This document shows positions 8,674 to 17,255 of a DNA stretch of 64,000 nt, in pieces. The stretch's first letter is position 1, and every line of letters begins with the position of its first letter. The translations under genes were made by a program, and so were the position numbers. A model generated the notes under the pieces. It did no database searches and had not been told where the DNA came from. It saw only the letters and a list, made by a program, of their open reading frames with translations. This DNA comes from Pseudanabaena galeata CCNP1313 (GTDB lineage: Bacteria > Cyanobacteriota > Cyanobacteriia > Pseudanabaenales > Pseudanabaenaceae), in the NCBI RefSeq assembly GCF_029910235.1, contig NZ_CP112877.1:62001-126000 (forward strand), given 5' to 3'.

Positions 8674-9756
8674 TTAACCGTTAATAGCTGGAGATTTCAT
8701 GCCGATCGGAGTTATATCAAGTGCTGCCAAATCAAGCGGGAAGTTATGAACATTGCGCTCGTGCATCACTTCGATACCCAAGTTAGCGCGATTGATGACA
8801 TCTGCCCAAGTAGGTACTAAATTTCCTTGGCTGCTAGAAATGGAGTGGTTGAAGTTAAAGCCATTCAAGTTGAAAGCGAAGGAACTTACACCCAAAGCGG
8901 CAAACCAGATGCCAACTACTGGCCACATTGCTAAGAAGAAGTGCAAGCTACGGCTGTTGTTGAAGGATGCGTATTGGAAGATCAAGCGTCCAAAGTAGCC
9001 ATGAGCAGCCACGATGTTGTAGGTTTCTTCTTCCTGTCCGAACTTGTAGCCAGCGTTCTGGGATTCATTTTCAGTGGTTTCCCGAATCAAGCTAGAGGTT
9101 ACAAGGGAACCATGCATAGCAGCAAACAATGCACCACCGAATACACCTGCGACACCTAACATATGGAAGGGATGCATTAGGACATTATGTTCTGCTTGAA
9201 GCACAAGCATGAAGTTGAAAGTACCAGAGATTCCCAAGGGTAGACCGTCTGAGAATGATCCTTGTCCCACAGAATATATGAAGAGTACTGCGGTTGCTGC
9301 TGCTACAGGCGCAGAATAGGCTACGGCGATCCAAGGACGCATACCGAGGCGGTAGGACAATTCCCATTCACGTCCCATATAGGAGAAAATACCAAGCAAG
9401 AAATGGAAGACAATCAGTTGGTAAGGACCACCGTTGTATAACCATTCATCAAGACTGTCAGCTTCCCAAATGGGGTAAAAGTGCAAGCCGATCGCGTTCG
9501 AGGAGGGAACAACGGCGGCGGTAATCAAGTTGTTGCCAGCGAGAAGAGAGCCAGAGATAGGCTCACGAATACCATCAATATCGACGGGGGGCGCACCGAT
9601 GAAGGCGATGATGAAACAAGTGGTGGCGGTAAGCAATGTGGGAATCATGATAATCCCGAACCAGCCGATGTAGAGGCGGTTTTCGGTGCTAGTGACCCAA
9701 TCACAAAATTGATCCCACACCGACGCATTGTTGCGTCTTTGTACTGCTGTTGTCAT
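8674..9756 (-). CDS. psbA: Photosystem II D1 protein, low-oxygen D1' type
   Basis: A 360-residue D1 reaction-centre subunit of thylakoid photosystem II. Key residues are present: Y161, D170, E189, H190, H198, H215, S264, H332, E333, H337, D342 and A344, the C-terminal processing site. The isoform is unusual. It has A80, L158 and A286 where standard D1 has G80, F158 and T286, the three changes described for the micro-oxic D1' proteins of Synechocystis and relatives. Position 130 is Glu. It sits beside heme oxygenase, sqr and an ArsR gene, and its promoter carries a motif shared with them. Micro-oxic or sulfide-induced expression is a well-supported inference. Confidence 0.97.
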   Translation of the reverse strand: MTTAVQRRNNASVWDQFCDWVTSTENRLYIGWFGIIMIPTLLTATTCFIIAFIGAPPVDIDGIREPISGSLLAGNNLITAAVVPSSNAIGLHFYPIWEADSLDEWLYNGGPYQLIVFHFLLGIFSYMGREWELSYRLGMRPWIAVAYSAPVAAATAVLFIYSVGQGSFSDGLPLGISGTFNFMLVLQAEHNVLMHPFHMLGVAGVFGGALFAAMHGSLVTSSLIRETTENESQNAGYKFGQEEETYNIVAAHGYFGRLIFQYASFNNSRSLHFFLAMWPVVGIWFAALGVSSFAFNLNGFNFNHSISSSQGNLVPTWADVINRANLGIEVMHERNVHNFPLDLAALDITPIGMKSPAING

Positions 9757-9809
9757 ATCTATTGTATGTGAGGTTTGTTAAGTAGATTGGTTGTTTTCAA
9801 TATCAATAT

Positions 9810-9825
9810 ATAACCAATCAGTTAT
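9810..9825. promoter_or_regulatory. Candidate operator in the psbA promoter
   Basis: ATAACCAATCAGTTAT keeps both half sites (ATAAC, AGTTAT) of the 8591 palindrome. It lies 53 bp upstream of the psbA ATG and is followed by a further partial half site (ACAACTATAC). Confidence 0.45.
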
Positions 9826-10124
9826 ACAACTATACATCATAGAAAGAAGTTGTCAACATAAATCAGTTGTCAGAATGCTAAGAAAAGATAAAGGCAGGTC
9901 ATGGAAGAGAAGAATATTTTGTGATTGGAGAGATTTGCTATGAGTCTTACTGGTAAAGTCATTTAGCCTGTATATGGATATAAGGATTGAGATAATACAT
10001 AGGTATAATGTTGGAAACTTCCCGCCAAGTCTGATAGCTCAAACAAATGTGCTATTCTCATGAGATAGAACAGCATAGTAGAAGAAAATGAGCCAATATG
10101 ATGTGAGGTGTGATTATGCCTTAA
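9826..10124. other. Gene-free stretch upstream of psbA
   Basis: With the psbA leader this makes a 368-bp gap between psbA and the TauE gene. It holds the psbA promoter region and an eight-codon ORF (9941-9967, MSLTGKVI) behind a GAGAG ribosome-binding-like sequence, which may be a truncated gene start or chance. Nothing else is recognised. Confidence 0.4.
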
Positions 10125-10493
10125 TCAGTTTATGAAAATCATTTTTAGTGCGATCGCCATAATTACTCCACCAAAAATCTTCTCTAAAATTGCATTGGGT
10201 ATTCCTACAGCTAGGTTAGCTCCTAAAAATCCACCAATTACAAAGCCTATACAGATAAAAGCTGCCACTTTTACATCTACATAGCCCTGTTGATAGTAAG
10301 TCCAAGCTGCTAGTATGCCAATTGGTGGAACTAACAAGGCTAATGTTGTCCCTTGTGCTTGGTGCTGAGACATCCCAAACCATATAACCAGAGCAGGGGC
10401 GATAAAAACGCCACCGCCAACCCCCACTAATCCACTCAATATCCCTGCTAACAAACCCAACAGTATATAGAGAAGCATGTTTGTTCCAGTCAT
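10125..10493 (-). CDS. Single-domain TauE/SafE family permease
   Basis: A 122-residue membrane protein with about four hydrophobic segments and the family motif GLLAGILSGLVGVGGGVFIAP (seen near residues 13-33, glycine-rich). TauE/SafE proteins move sulfite, sulfonates or related anions. Full members have two such repeats (about 250 residues), while this is a one-repeat version that would need to dimerise. It is divergent from the LysR gene. Export of sulfite or an organosulfur anion fits the neighbouring sqr but is inferred. Confidence 0.8.
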   Translation of the reverse strand: MTGTNMLLYILLGLLAGILSGLVGVGGGVFIAPALVIWFGMSQHQAQGTTLALLVPPIGILAAWTYYQQGYVDVKVAAFICIGFVIGGFLGANLAVGIPNAILEKIFGGVIMAIALKMIFIN

Positions 10494-10579
10494 ATTTTAT
10501 AGATACTCAATCTAACGTAAGTAATTTCGTTAATACTAACTCTAGTGTGATTAGAATGATAGAAGCAAACGTTCTTTTC

Positions 10580-10614
10580 TATTAGAATAATAGACTCAAT
10601 CTATTATTCTAATA
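10580..10614. promoter_or_regulatory. Perfect 15-bp inverted repeat in the TauE/LysR divergent promoter
   Basis: Arms 10580-10594 and 10600-10614 (TATTAGAATAATAGA and its complement) flank a 5-nt spacer. The site lies 39 bp upstream of the LysR ATG. LysR regulators usually bind such dyads in a shared divergent promoter and control the neighbour and themselves. Confidence 0.55.
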
Positions 10615-10653
10615 AAGTATTCGTTGATCGCTCAAACATGTGCCGAACTACAA

Positions 10654-11625
10654 ATGACCTTTGAACAACTTCGTATTTTTCTAGCCGTCACCCAGCATTT
10701 ACACTTTACTCGTGCGGCTGAAGTGCTTTATTTAACTCAGCCATCTGTCAGTGCTTCGATTCAAAGTTTGGAGGCAGAAATTGGGATGCCATTGTTCCAT
10801 CGCATTGGTCGCCGAATTGAAATAACACAAGCTGGTGAGCTGTTACAAGGCGAGGCGGAAAAGATTTTGGAGCGAGTAGCTTTAGCAAAACGGGGATTGC
10901 AGGAATTAAGTGAACTTAAACAAGGAGAACTAAAACTAGGAGCTAGCCAAACCATTGGTTACTACTGGATACCTCGCTTTATTAGTCAGTTTAAGAATCA
11001 GTATCCTGGGATTCAAGTCAACTGTATAGTGGGCAATACCCAAGAAATCATTACAGGAACGGTAGTTGGCAAATTTGATTTAGGTTTAGTTGAAGGAATT
11101 GTATCGCAAACAGCATCAGATTGCTTAGAGCAGCAAGTAATTGGTGGCGATCGCTTGCAAGTAGTAGTTGGGCAAACTCATCCTTGGTTTGAACGTAATG
11201 CGATTTCACCATCGGAACTTCAGAAAACAGATTGGATTATGCGTGAATCAGGAGCTGGCACTCGTAATATCTTTGAGCAATCATTGAGAGATTGGGGCAT
11301 TGATCCCTTGGAACTAAATGTTATCCTAGAGATGAGCAGTGGAGAAATGATTAAGGCTATAGTTGAAGATGGAATTGGGGCAACTGTACTTTCAGAATGG
11401 ATGGTGAGGAAAGAGGTACAATTCGGTGTCTTACGAACTATTGCGATCGCTGATTTAAGAGGCTTGACGGATCTACCAACAATATTACGATCGTTTAAAT
11501 TAATCAAGCATCGGGAACGATTCCAAACGAGAATTGCTAAGAGTTTTGAGCATTTGTTGATGTCTTCCAATGTTGATTTAGCAATCTCCATTCCAGCAAC
11601 ACAGCACGACATTGTAGACAAGTGA
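10654..11625 (+). CDS. LysR family transcriptional regulator
   Basis: A 324-residue regulator with an N-terminal winged helix-turn-helix (FLAVTQHLHFTRAAEVL, then QPSVSASIQSLEAEIG, about residues 7-47) and a two-lobed periplasmic-binding-protein-like effector domain starting near LKLGASQTIGYYW. The ATG at 10654 gives the standard MTFEQLRIF start; an in-frame TTG 30 bp earlier is less likely. It resembles the CysR/CbbR/RbcR-type branch that senses sulfur, nitrogen or carbon metabolites, but the ligand is unknown. It is divergent from the TauE permease, with a perfect dyad between them. Its last 89 bp overlap the convergent Nudix gene. Confidence 0.9.
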   Translation: MTFEQLRIFLAVTQHLHFTRAAEVLYLTQPSVSASIQSLEAEIGMPLFHRIGRRIEITQAGELLQGEAEKILERVALAKRGLQELSELKQGELKLGASQTIGYYWIPRFISQFKNQYPGIQVNCIVGNTQEIITGTVVGKFDLGLVEGIVSQTASDCLEQQVIGGDRLQVVVGQTHPWFERNAISPSELQKTDWIMRESGAGTRNIFEQSLRDWGIDPLELNVILEMSSGEMIKAIVEDGIGATVLSEWMVRKEVQFGVLRTIAIADLRGLTDLPTILRSFKLIKHRERFQTRIAKSFEHLLMSSNVDLAISIPATQHDIVDK

Positions 11626-12127
11626 TTTCTTCAAGTAATTTCTTGACTCCATTTGAAGTCAAGGGATAAGTAACTGCAACTATTTCAGGGCTTAACTCTG
11701 CCTTGGGTTCTAGATGAGCAACAAATCCATAAAGCTTTTGATTGGAAAAAGAACTATTTATTGCCCAACCTTCAGTGTTTAAAGGAATTAATTGTACGAT
11801 CGCCGATGCTTCAATTCCTAACTCGCGCTTTAATGTAGCGATCGCGGCAAGTTGCGGATTTTGTCCTGCGGTTACTCGTCCACCAGAGAAGTCTAAAGTG
11901 ATCTGCCCAATACCAGCACGATAACTTGGCTGGGGCAGTAAGATGCGATCGCCTTGAATGGGGATAACAATTACCGAATCTGCCTTTTCAATCCGCCAAT
12001 ATTCCAAAACTTCGCCGTGATCGTCTTGCAGATGTTCACCAATTAGGGACACCCAACGCGAATGCATTTCTAGGAAGCGATCTTGAACCTGCCAATTTTG
12101 TGGAGTATGGGGTTGCATTTTATCCAT
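11537..12127 (-). CDS. Nudix hydrolase-like protein with a degenerate Nudix box
   Basis: A 196-residue protein with the fold of ADP-ribose-pyrophosphatase-type Nudix enzymes: VIVIPIQGDRILLPQPSYR, then DFSGGRVTAGQNP and LKRELGIEA. The Nudix box G-x5-E-x7-REUxEExGU is damaged. The first Glu is missing and REL runs straight into GI without the EE pair, so metal-dependent hydrolysis may be lost. It starts 34 bp after the ArsR gene on the same strand, probably one operon, and its 3' end overlaps the LysR 3' end. A sensor or binding role is possible. Confidence 0.75.
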   Translation of the reverse strand: MDKMQPHTPQNWQVQDRFLEMHSRWVSLIGEHLQDDHGEVLEYWRIEKADSVIVIPIQGDRILLPQPSYRAGIGQITLDFSGGRVTAGQNPQLAAIATLKRELGIEASAIVQLIPLNTEGWAINSSFSNQKLYGFVAHLEPKAELSPEIVAVTYPLTSNGVKKLLEEITCLQCRAVLLEWRLLNQHWKTSTNAQNS

Positions 12128-12161
12128 ACTTTAATCCAATGGTCTGACCTTCTTCCGGTTT

Positions 12162-12557
12162 TCAAGCATAACTTTTGACTTTGACTTTAGTGTTTTTTTG
12201 ACTAGCTTTAATCGGTTCATTGCGCCGCAATCCTTCTAGTTGTTTTAGCTGTTGTGACTGCTCTTGTAAGCGAATAGAAAGGCGATCGCTCACCAGTTCA
12301 CATAGATCAAAAATAAATGGTTCGACAATTTCATAATATACGCTGACTCCTTGAGGAGTTCTAGAGACAATCCCTGATTGAGCCAAAATCTTTAGGTGTT
12401 TTGAGACATTTGCTTGACCTAACCCTGTCTCTTCCATGATTTCAGTAACATTCTTTGATCCTGACTTCAAAGAACATAACACTTGTAACCGACTGAGTTC
12501 GGATAATACCTTAAAGTAATCAGCGACTTGAGTCAGAGCAGAAGGGTTGAAGGTCAT
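12162..12557 (-). CDS. ArsR/SmtB family regulator, candidate sulfide sensor
   Basis: A 131-residue winged-helix repressor: VLSELSRLQVLCSLKSG helix (17-33), recognition helix GLGQANVSKHLKILAQSGIV (45-64) and the beta-wing SRTPQGVSVYYEI. It has only two cysteines, C28 in alpha-2 and C86 in alpha-5. Persulfide sensors SqrR and BigR also use one cysteine in alpha-2 and one in alpha-5, though their spacing is about eight residues longer. No metal-type CVC motif is present. A 16-bp motif in its own promoter recurs at psbA, the flavin oxidoreductase and heme oxygenase, so it is the likely local repressor. The lysine-rich tail is poorly conserved. Confidence 0.85.
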   Translation of the reverse strand: MTFNPSALTQVADYFKVLSELSRLQVLCSLKSGSKNVTEIMEETGLGQANVSKHLKILAQSGIVSRTPQGVSVYYEIVEPFIFDLCELVSDRLSIRLQEQSQQLKQLEGLRRNEPIKASQKNTKVKVKSYA

Positions 12558-12612
12558 GACGGTAGAAGAAAATTTTTACTATTTTTATTTTATGATAGCT
12601 TAACTATATCAC

Positions 12613-12628
12613 ATTACCATATAATGAT
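12613..12628. promoter_or_regulatory. Candidate autoregulatory ArsR operator
   Basis: ATTACCATATAATGAT; read on the minus strand (ATCATTATATGGTAAT) it matches 14 of 16 positions of the heme oxygenase site at 7350. It lies 55 bp upstream of the ArsR start, with a further half site TAACTATAT at 12601-12609. Confidence 0.5.
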
Positions 12629-12781
12629 ATACCTAAAACTGAATTCATGAGAATCCATTGTAAATTCTGTTAGAGATAATCCTCTAGAACTTTTAGACTA
12701 AATATTTTAGAAGATTATAACTATCCGTGTAATTTTCGTCCTGAAAAGCCTAATACGTATTGGTCCTCTGTTAGTGTCACG

Positions 12782-12867
12782 AATTTTTCGCCACTTGCAA
12801 AATTGTATTTTGCAATGCTTTTGCTGTGAGGCTTTAAAAAATCAAATTTCTTTGTGGCGAAAAAATT
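12782..12867. repeat. Nested inverted-repeat element in a 506-bp gene-free gap
   Basis: Outer arms AATTTTTCGCCAC (12782-12794) and its complement with one extra A (12854-12867) enclose an inner hairpin TTGCAAAAT-TGT-ATTTTGCAA. It may be a small transposon-like repeat or a structured RNA. The rest of the gap 12629-13063 holds no recognisable gene. Confidence 0.45.
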
Positions 12868-13063
12868 AACTGCCCCGCCGCAAGCGGACGGGATATAGAA
12901 AATGTTTTGCTTGCACACATTGTTTAGCATTGCAATTTCTATCTTTCGCCGCAGAGCGTCGGGGAATTTACCCTAAGAGTTTAAATTGTTTTAATGCCGA
13001 TCCGAAATCAATTCTCAATTTGTAATCATGAGGTTGAATGCTAGCCGCATTGTTTAGACTTCT

Positions 13064-14049
13064 TCAAATTTTCGGAGATTGAAGCACACTTAACAGGATC
13101 AACCACCAAGGTACACTTAGATCGGGAATGAACTTAGCTCCGCTTTTAAGCATTGGTAAACCTTGCGCCAATAAAAATCTGAGAGAGCGTAAAGAAACAG
13201 GGCAATGCTGATATTCATCAACTATTCCATAGTTCGCAGCGAGTTCCGCCGCAATCTGAACTTTGCCAGTTCGCCGCATCAGGTCTAGATCGTTACATAG
13301 AGCAGCAATTACCCTACCAACAAATAAAGGAGTTTCCCAATTAAACTTATCCGCGATCGCTGCCACACCAAGATTACTATCATTATCCTCAAGATTGCCT
13401 TCAGCCAACTGATGAAACTGCTCAGTACCAACAATCCCCGGCCAAAGTGAAATCGAAGCAACATTAAAAGGCTTTAGTTCGATAGCCATTTCAGCCGCAA
13501 GGCGATCGCAAGCAGATTTACCAGTTCCATAGGCTACTCCAAAAATAGGAGCTAAACCACCCCAAGAAGAAATCGTCACAATCAAACCTTGTTTGCGCTG
13601 GGTCATCATCTTCGCAGCAAAATGACTTGATACATAATGACTTCGCAAACCGACTTGATTGCAAGCATCCCAAGTACTCAGATCTGCTTCCCAAAATGGT
13701 TTACCCTTGGCAGCAATCAGCGATCGCACACCTCCAAAAGCATTATTCACTAATAGATCCAATTGTCCATTTTGTTCCCGATCAATTTGCTCAAATTGAG
13801 ATTTAACCTGTTGATCGTCACTGTGATCAACGGGAACTGCAATACAAATTCCACCCGCCTTTTCTACTGCGACTTTAGTTTCTAGTAAGCTTCCCGAGAT
13901 AGTTTCTGTAGAATTTGTCTGATGCACACTGCGCCCCGTGATATAAACCAACGCACCTGCTTCACCTAAAGCAATGGCAATCCCTTTGCCATTGCTTTAG
14001 GTGAAGCCCCTGTTACTAAGGCAACTTTCCCTTTTAAATTTGCTGCCAT
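13064..14049 (-). pseudogene. SDR family oxidoreductase, frameshifted in its cofactor-binding motif
   Basis: The reverse strand from ATG at 14049 encodes an SDR start (AANLKGKVALVTGAS), then changes frame and continues from about 13985 as GIAIALGEAGALVYITGRS to a normal C-terminus. SDR catalytic features remain: NNAFGG, a catalytic Ser in TISSW, and YGTGK (YxxxK). The nucleotide-binding TGxxxGxG motif is destroyed, because the first frame reads TGASPKAMAKG and then hits a stop. The family is the DHRS1-like group of about 300 residues. The lesion coincides with a perfect inverted repeat (13959-14007), so the gene is very probably inactive. Confidence 0.8.
13959..14007. repeat. Perfect 22-bp inverted repeat created inside the SDR gene
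   Basis: Arms 13959-13980 and 13986-14007 are exact complements around the 5-nt loop TCCCT. One arm encodes the expected SDR sequence (IAIALGEA). The other replaces the glycine-rich motif and adds two bases net compared with a normal RGI-type segment. Confidence 0.9.
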
Positions 14050-14351
14050 GATAAACCATCTCCATTTTGCGAAACACTTTCCAATTATCGCTTACCGATG
14101 AACTAGCGATCGGCATGACCAGTCTTTCGTATTGTTTGATTTTCCCTCTCTCGTCTTCAACAATAGCTACAAAATATGTTGAATCTTCCCTATGAAATAT
14201 TTCCAGAGATTAGTTGAGAAGATTATGCTTATAAAATTTGAGTTACATAAAACATTCTAGTCAGGAAAGTTAACAAATAATTGTCCGACAAAAGTAATGA
14301 TTAACAAAAAAAGTAGCCCTACGCCAAACTTTACAAAACGTTATTTGAAAC
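14050..14351. other. Gene-free stretch
   Basis: About 300 bp between the SDR pseudogene and the transposase fragment. It is AT-rich, and no coding region, hairpin with a T-tract or repeat is recognised. Confidence 0.5.
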
Positions 14352-14600
14352 ATGGAAAGACTAAAAATCACCCTCACCAACACCGATTATCGCCAATGCG
14401 TGGCTCTATGCTTAAAAGGTAATGGTCATGCGTCAACCATCAATCGTGCACAGGTATTACTTGCTCTGCATGACGGTGTGGACATCTCCGAAGTAATGCG
14501 AGTGCTGCGGGTTAAAAGAACCCGCCTCTGGAGGTTGCGGAAGCAATATCTGCAAGGTGGCTTAAACGATGCCTTAGCAGATCGGCGGCGGCGATCGTGA
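14352..14600 (+). pseudogene. IS630-type transposase N-terminal fragment
   Basis: Eighty-two codons encode only the helix-turn-helix front of an IS630-family transposase: INRAQVLLALHDGVDISEVMRVL, then VKRTRLWRLRKQYLQGGLNDALADRRR. The catalytic DDE part is absent, and a stop follows within the usual arginine-rich linker. It is a remnant of an insertion sequence marking the start of the accessory region. Confidence 0.65.
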
Positions 14601-14775
14601 TGTTTCAAATACAGCCTAAAACGACAGGGCGTATGCTGTTCGGTTATTGACGAGAAAAGAACTATCAATCAGAATGCTTTTCAAAAGTAGAGGTGCAAAG
14701 GTAATCAGATCGCTTTGTTGCCTATGGCTTTTGTGCATCTATTTCCCATGTCTCACATTTTTCTAGATAGCAACT

Positions 14776-15357
14776 ATGAAAACCTATCCAATTAATTCTC
14801 TGAGAGTTCCCTATAGTCCCCACCGCAGTAACTTCCTTAGCCAAATCCAAAATCTTCAGATAGCCACATTGACGGCTTCAATTGTGGGAATCGTCATCAC
14901 CTTTGCTTGCTCTAAAGGGATGTATCTCACGGCGCTACTAGCCTTGATTGGTTTGCTGATAGCCTTCCCAAAGGTATTGCTGATGCTCTATGGCAAATTC
15001 GAGCAAATGATTCGGCATTCTAAGTACAGTCCCGTTTTATTACTGGGCATCGCTCTTGGCTTCCTGATTGGTTTACTGTTGATTTTTACAGTGGAGCCAG
15101 CTCAAGCCCAGTTTTTCAATAGGACTCAGACATGGATGACAGGTGCAATTCCTGGGATTGATACAGGACTTGTTGCCCTGATTTTCAATGTGTTGCGAGC
15201 CTTGTTTGTAATCTATCTGGGAATTGGACTTGTAAAGGTGATTCAATCAGCCAGAAACGATGATGACTGGCAACAAATGGCGAGAACACCTCTAATTTTG
15301 GTTGTTACCGTAACAATGGGCGATATTTTGGCAGGCATTATCACAGGTGCAGCCTAA
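14776..15357 (+). CDS. VirB2/TrbC-like multi-pass membrane protein (type IV secretion, tentative)
   Basis: A 193-residue membrane protein with four hydrophobic segments: about residues 33-55, 56-75 (LTALLALIGLLIAFPKVLLML), 90-110 (ending EPAQAQFF, like a signal-peptidase cleavage site) and a C-terminal pair from 130. Two hydrophobic helices after an AQA cleavage-like site resemble VirB2/TrbC pilins. The order with a small two-helix VirB3-like gene and a VirB4-like gene supports this. The long N-terminal region is unusual, so the assignment is tentative. Confidence 0.45.
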   Translation: MKTYPINSLRVPYSPHRSNFLSQIQNLQIATLTASIVGIVITFACSKGMYLTALLALIGLLIAFPKVLLMLYGKFEQMIRHSKYSPVLLLGIALGFLIGLLLIFTVEPAQAQFFNRTQTWMTGAIPGIDTGLVALIFNVLRALFVIYLGIGLVKVIQSARNDDDWQQMARTPLILVVTVTMGDILAGIITGAA

Positions 15358-15361
15358 CACT

Positions 15362-15682
15362 ATGACCGAAGAGTACAAATTTCGTAAGGTCAATGCCATT
15401 CTGGGAGCAAGTCCCAAGATTGGACCGTTTCCCACTGAGTTAATCATTCCTTGGTCAACCATCAGCTTTACTCTGTTTATGATTTGCTATGTAGTCCTGA
15501 ATCTGCCTTGGTTATGGGTATTGCTAATCGTGGCATGGGGTGATGCAACATGGTGGATCTTGACAGGTTCAAAGCCCTATCGATTTTTATCAAAATTTAT
15601 CCCTGTGCCGCGATGGACAAGAGGAGTTTATCAGTACAGAGGGATGCGTAAGCAGGAGGTTAGGAAGTATGCAGAGCGTTAA
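15362..15682 (+). CDS. VirB3/TrbD-like small membrane protein (tentative)
   Basis: A 106-residue protein with a short cytoplasmic start, two adjacent hydrophobic segments (about residues 34-65, ISFTLFMICYVVLNLPWLWV then LIVAW) and a basic tail. This size and topology match VirB3/TrbD, the inner-membrane partner of the VirB4 ATPase. The ATG at 15362 lies 5 bp after the upstream stop and is preferred over a GTG at 15347. The 3' end overlaps the VirB4-like gene by 14 bp, indicating one operon. Confidence 0.5.
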   Translation: MTEEYKFRKVNAILGASPKIGPFPTELIIPWSTISFTLFMICYVVLNLPWLWVLLIVAWGDATWWILTGSKPYRFLSKFIPVPRWTRGVYQYRGMRKQEVRKYAER

Positions 15683-17162
15683 TCAAAAACGATATAAGCA
15701 CTTTGAGAAAGAGCTAGCCGTAGAATGTCTACTCAAGTTTGAGCTACGCGGTCGCACCGTAAGTTGCTTTGTGCTTAAGCAAGGTCAATCATCTCTAGAA
15801 TCGTTGCAGTTTGTATTTGGCTGGGAGTCCAAAGGTATCCATACTACCCTCTCAGCAGATCAAGAAGAATCACTATTTGAGGCGATTCAGTCAGGCTTAA
15901 AGGATATTCCCGATGGCGAAAAGCTGACGGTGCATTTTGGTTCAGTTAGTTCTGACAGCGATCGCCAACAGCAGCTCCAAGAACTCTACGAACAAGCGGA
16001 TACTCCGCAACTCAAGTTTCTAGTGATGGGTGAAAAGCAGAGAGTACAGGAATTAGCGAAGTCAGGACTACGCAAACCTAAATTCCTGAGACTCTATGCC
16101 ACCTATACCCTGCGTGGCTCGACGGCTGGGGGTAATGATGTGCTGGAAAAAGCACTGGCTTGGATACAGAGGCTATCACAGCAATTGATGGGTCAGGAAA
16201 AGCAAATCGAGCAGGAGCGACATGAAATTGCTTTTGCCAAGGCATTTACTGATGGTTTCTTGAACTGGGAACAGATTCTGGTAAATCGTATGGGTTTAGA
16301 CCTGCGCCCACTGACCGAGCATGAACTATGGGAACATCTCTGGCGGCAATTTAATAGCAGCCACCCACCTGCGATTCCCCAATTGTTGGTGATGTCCGAG
16401 CGTGGTGTGGAGGAGCGCATCAATACCCAAGTGCATCTGAAAACATTATTGCTAGAGCGACCTGATTCAATTCCCTTTGCTGATAATGGGTTTGTGCATC
16501 TGAAAGGCGAATATATCGGTGTACTCACCTTCATGGATAAACCAGGGGGCTGGGTATCGAAGGGTAAGCAGATGCGTTATCTCTGGGAGGCGATCGCCCG
16601 CGACTCTGTGGCAAACACGGAAGTGTTTTGTCAGTTCACAAGGGCAAATGAAACCATTGTCAAAGCGAATATGCAACGGGTGACGAAGCAGAGCATAGTT
16701 TCGCAAGAGCAATCCGCTTCTTTGAATAACATCAATGTCAATGCTTCATTGAAACAACAAAGAGCGGTCAAGGCACAAGAAGCACTCTACGAAGGCGCAA
16801 TTCCAATCAACGTGGCGGTAGCGATTTTAATCCGCCGTCCTAGTCCCAATACCCTTGATGATGCTTGTCGTTATTTTTGCAGTTGTTTCCAACGTCCTGC
16901 ATGGGTTGAGCGGGAAACTGAATATGCATGGTTGATGTGGAAGCAAACCTTGCCAATTACGGTTGGTAATTTGCTAGCTCAACCCTTTCCCCGCCGTCAC
17001 GTTTACCTATCCGATGAAGCGGTCGCTTTTACGGGTTGTGTTATGCCCAGATCGGTCGATGAGACTGGGTTTGAATTGATTACCGAAGAAGGCGGTATGC
17101 CTCTGTATCTGGATGTGCGAAAGCATCGGAATATTGGTATTTTTCGTCCATCGCGGAATTAA
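15669..17162 (+). pseudogene. VirB4-like conjugation ATPase, truncated at Walker A
   Basis: A 497-residue product that looks like the N-terminal, pre-ATPase half of a VirB4/TraC-type protein; these are normally above 800 residues. It ends KHRNIGIFRPSRN-stop. In family members the same place reads IGIFG-x-[TS]-R-[SA]-GKS, the Walker A loop, so the frame breaks exactly at the nucleotide-binding motif. In another frame downstream (about 17160-17260) a short coding-like tail follows. With the upstream VirB2/VirB3-like genes it forms a relic of a type IV secretion operon. The VirB4 assignment is inferred from gene order and this end motif. Confidence 0.5.
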
Positions 17163-17255
17163 CACCGACAGAAGTATTTTCAGGTGGGAGCAAAGTGATT
17201 TTAGTGCCTCAGAGCATTACTGCACCTGAAGAGATTGAAAAGGGGAAATGGAAAG

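Noticed and set aside
8753-9771. Several open frames antisense to psbA
   Set aside because: They arise from the codon pattern of the highly conserved D1 gene and resemble no protein.
12721-12930. 69-codon minus-strand frame
   Set aside because: It covers the nested inverted repeat, has no ribosome-binding site or family likeness, and is probably chance.
13959-14007. Hairpin considered as a transcription terminator
   Set aside because: It lies inside the SDR coding region near its 5' end, has no T-run, and is better explained as a mutation.
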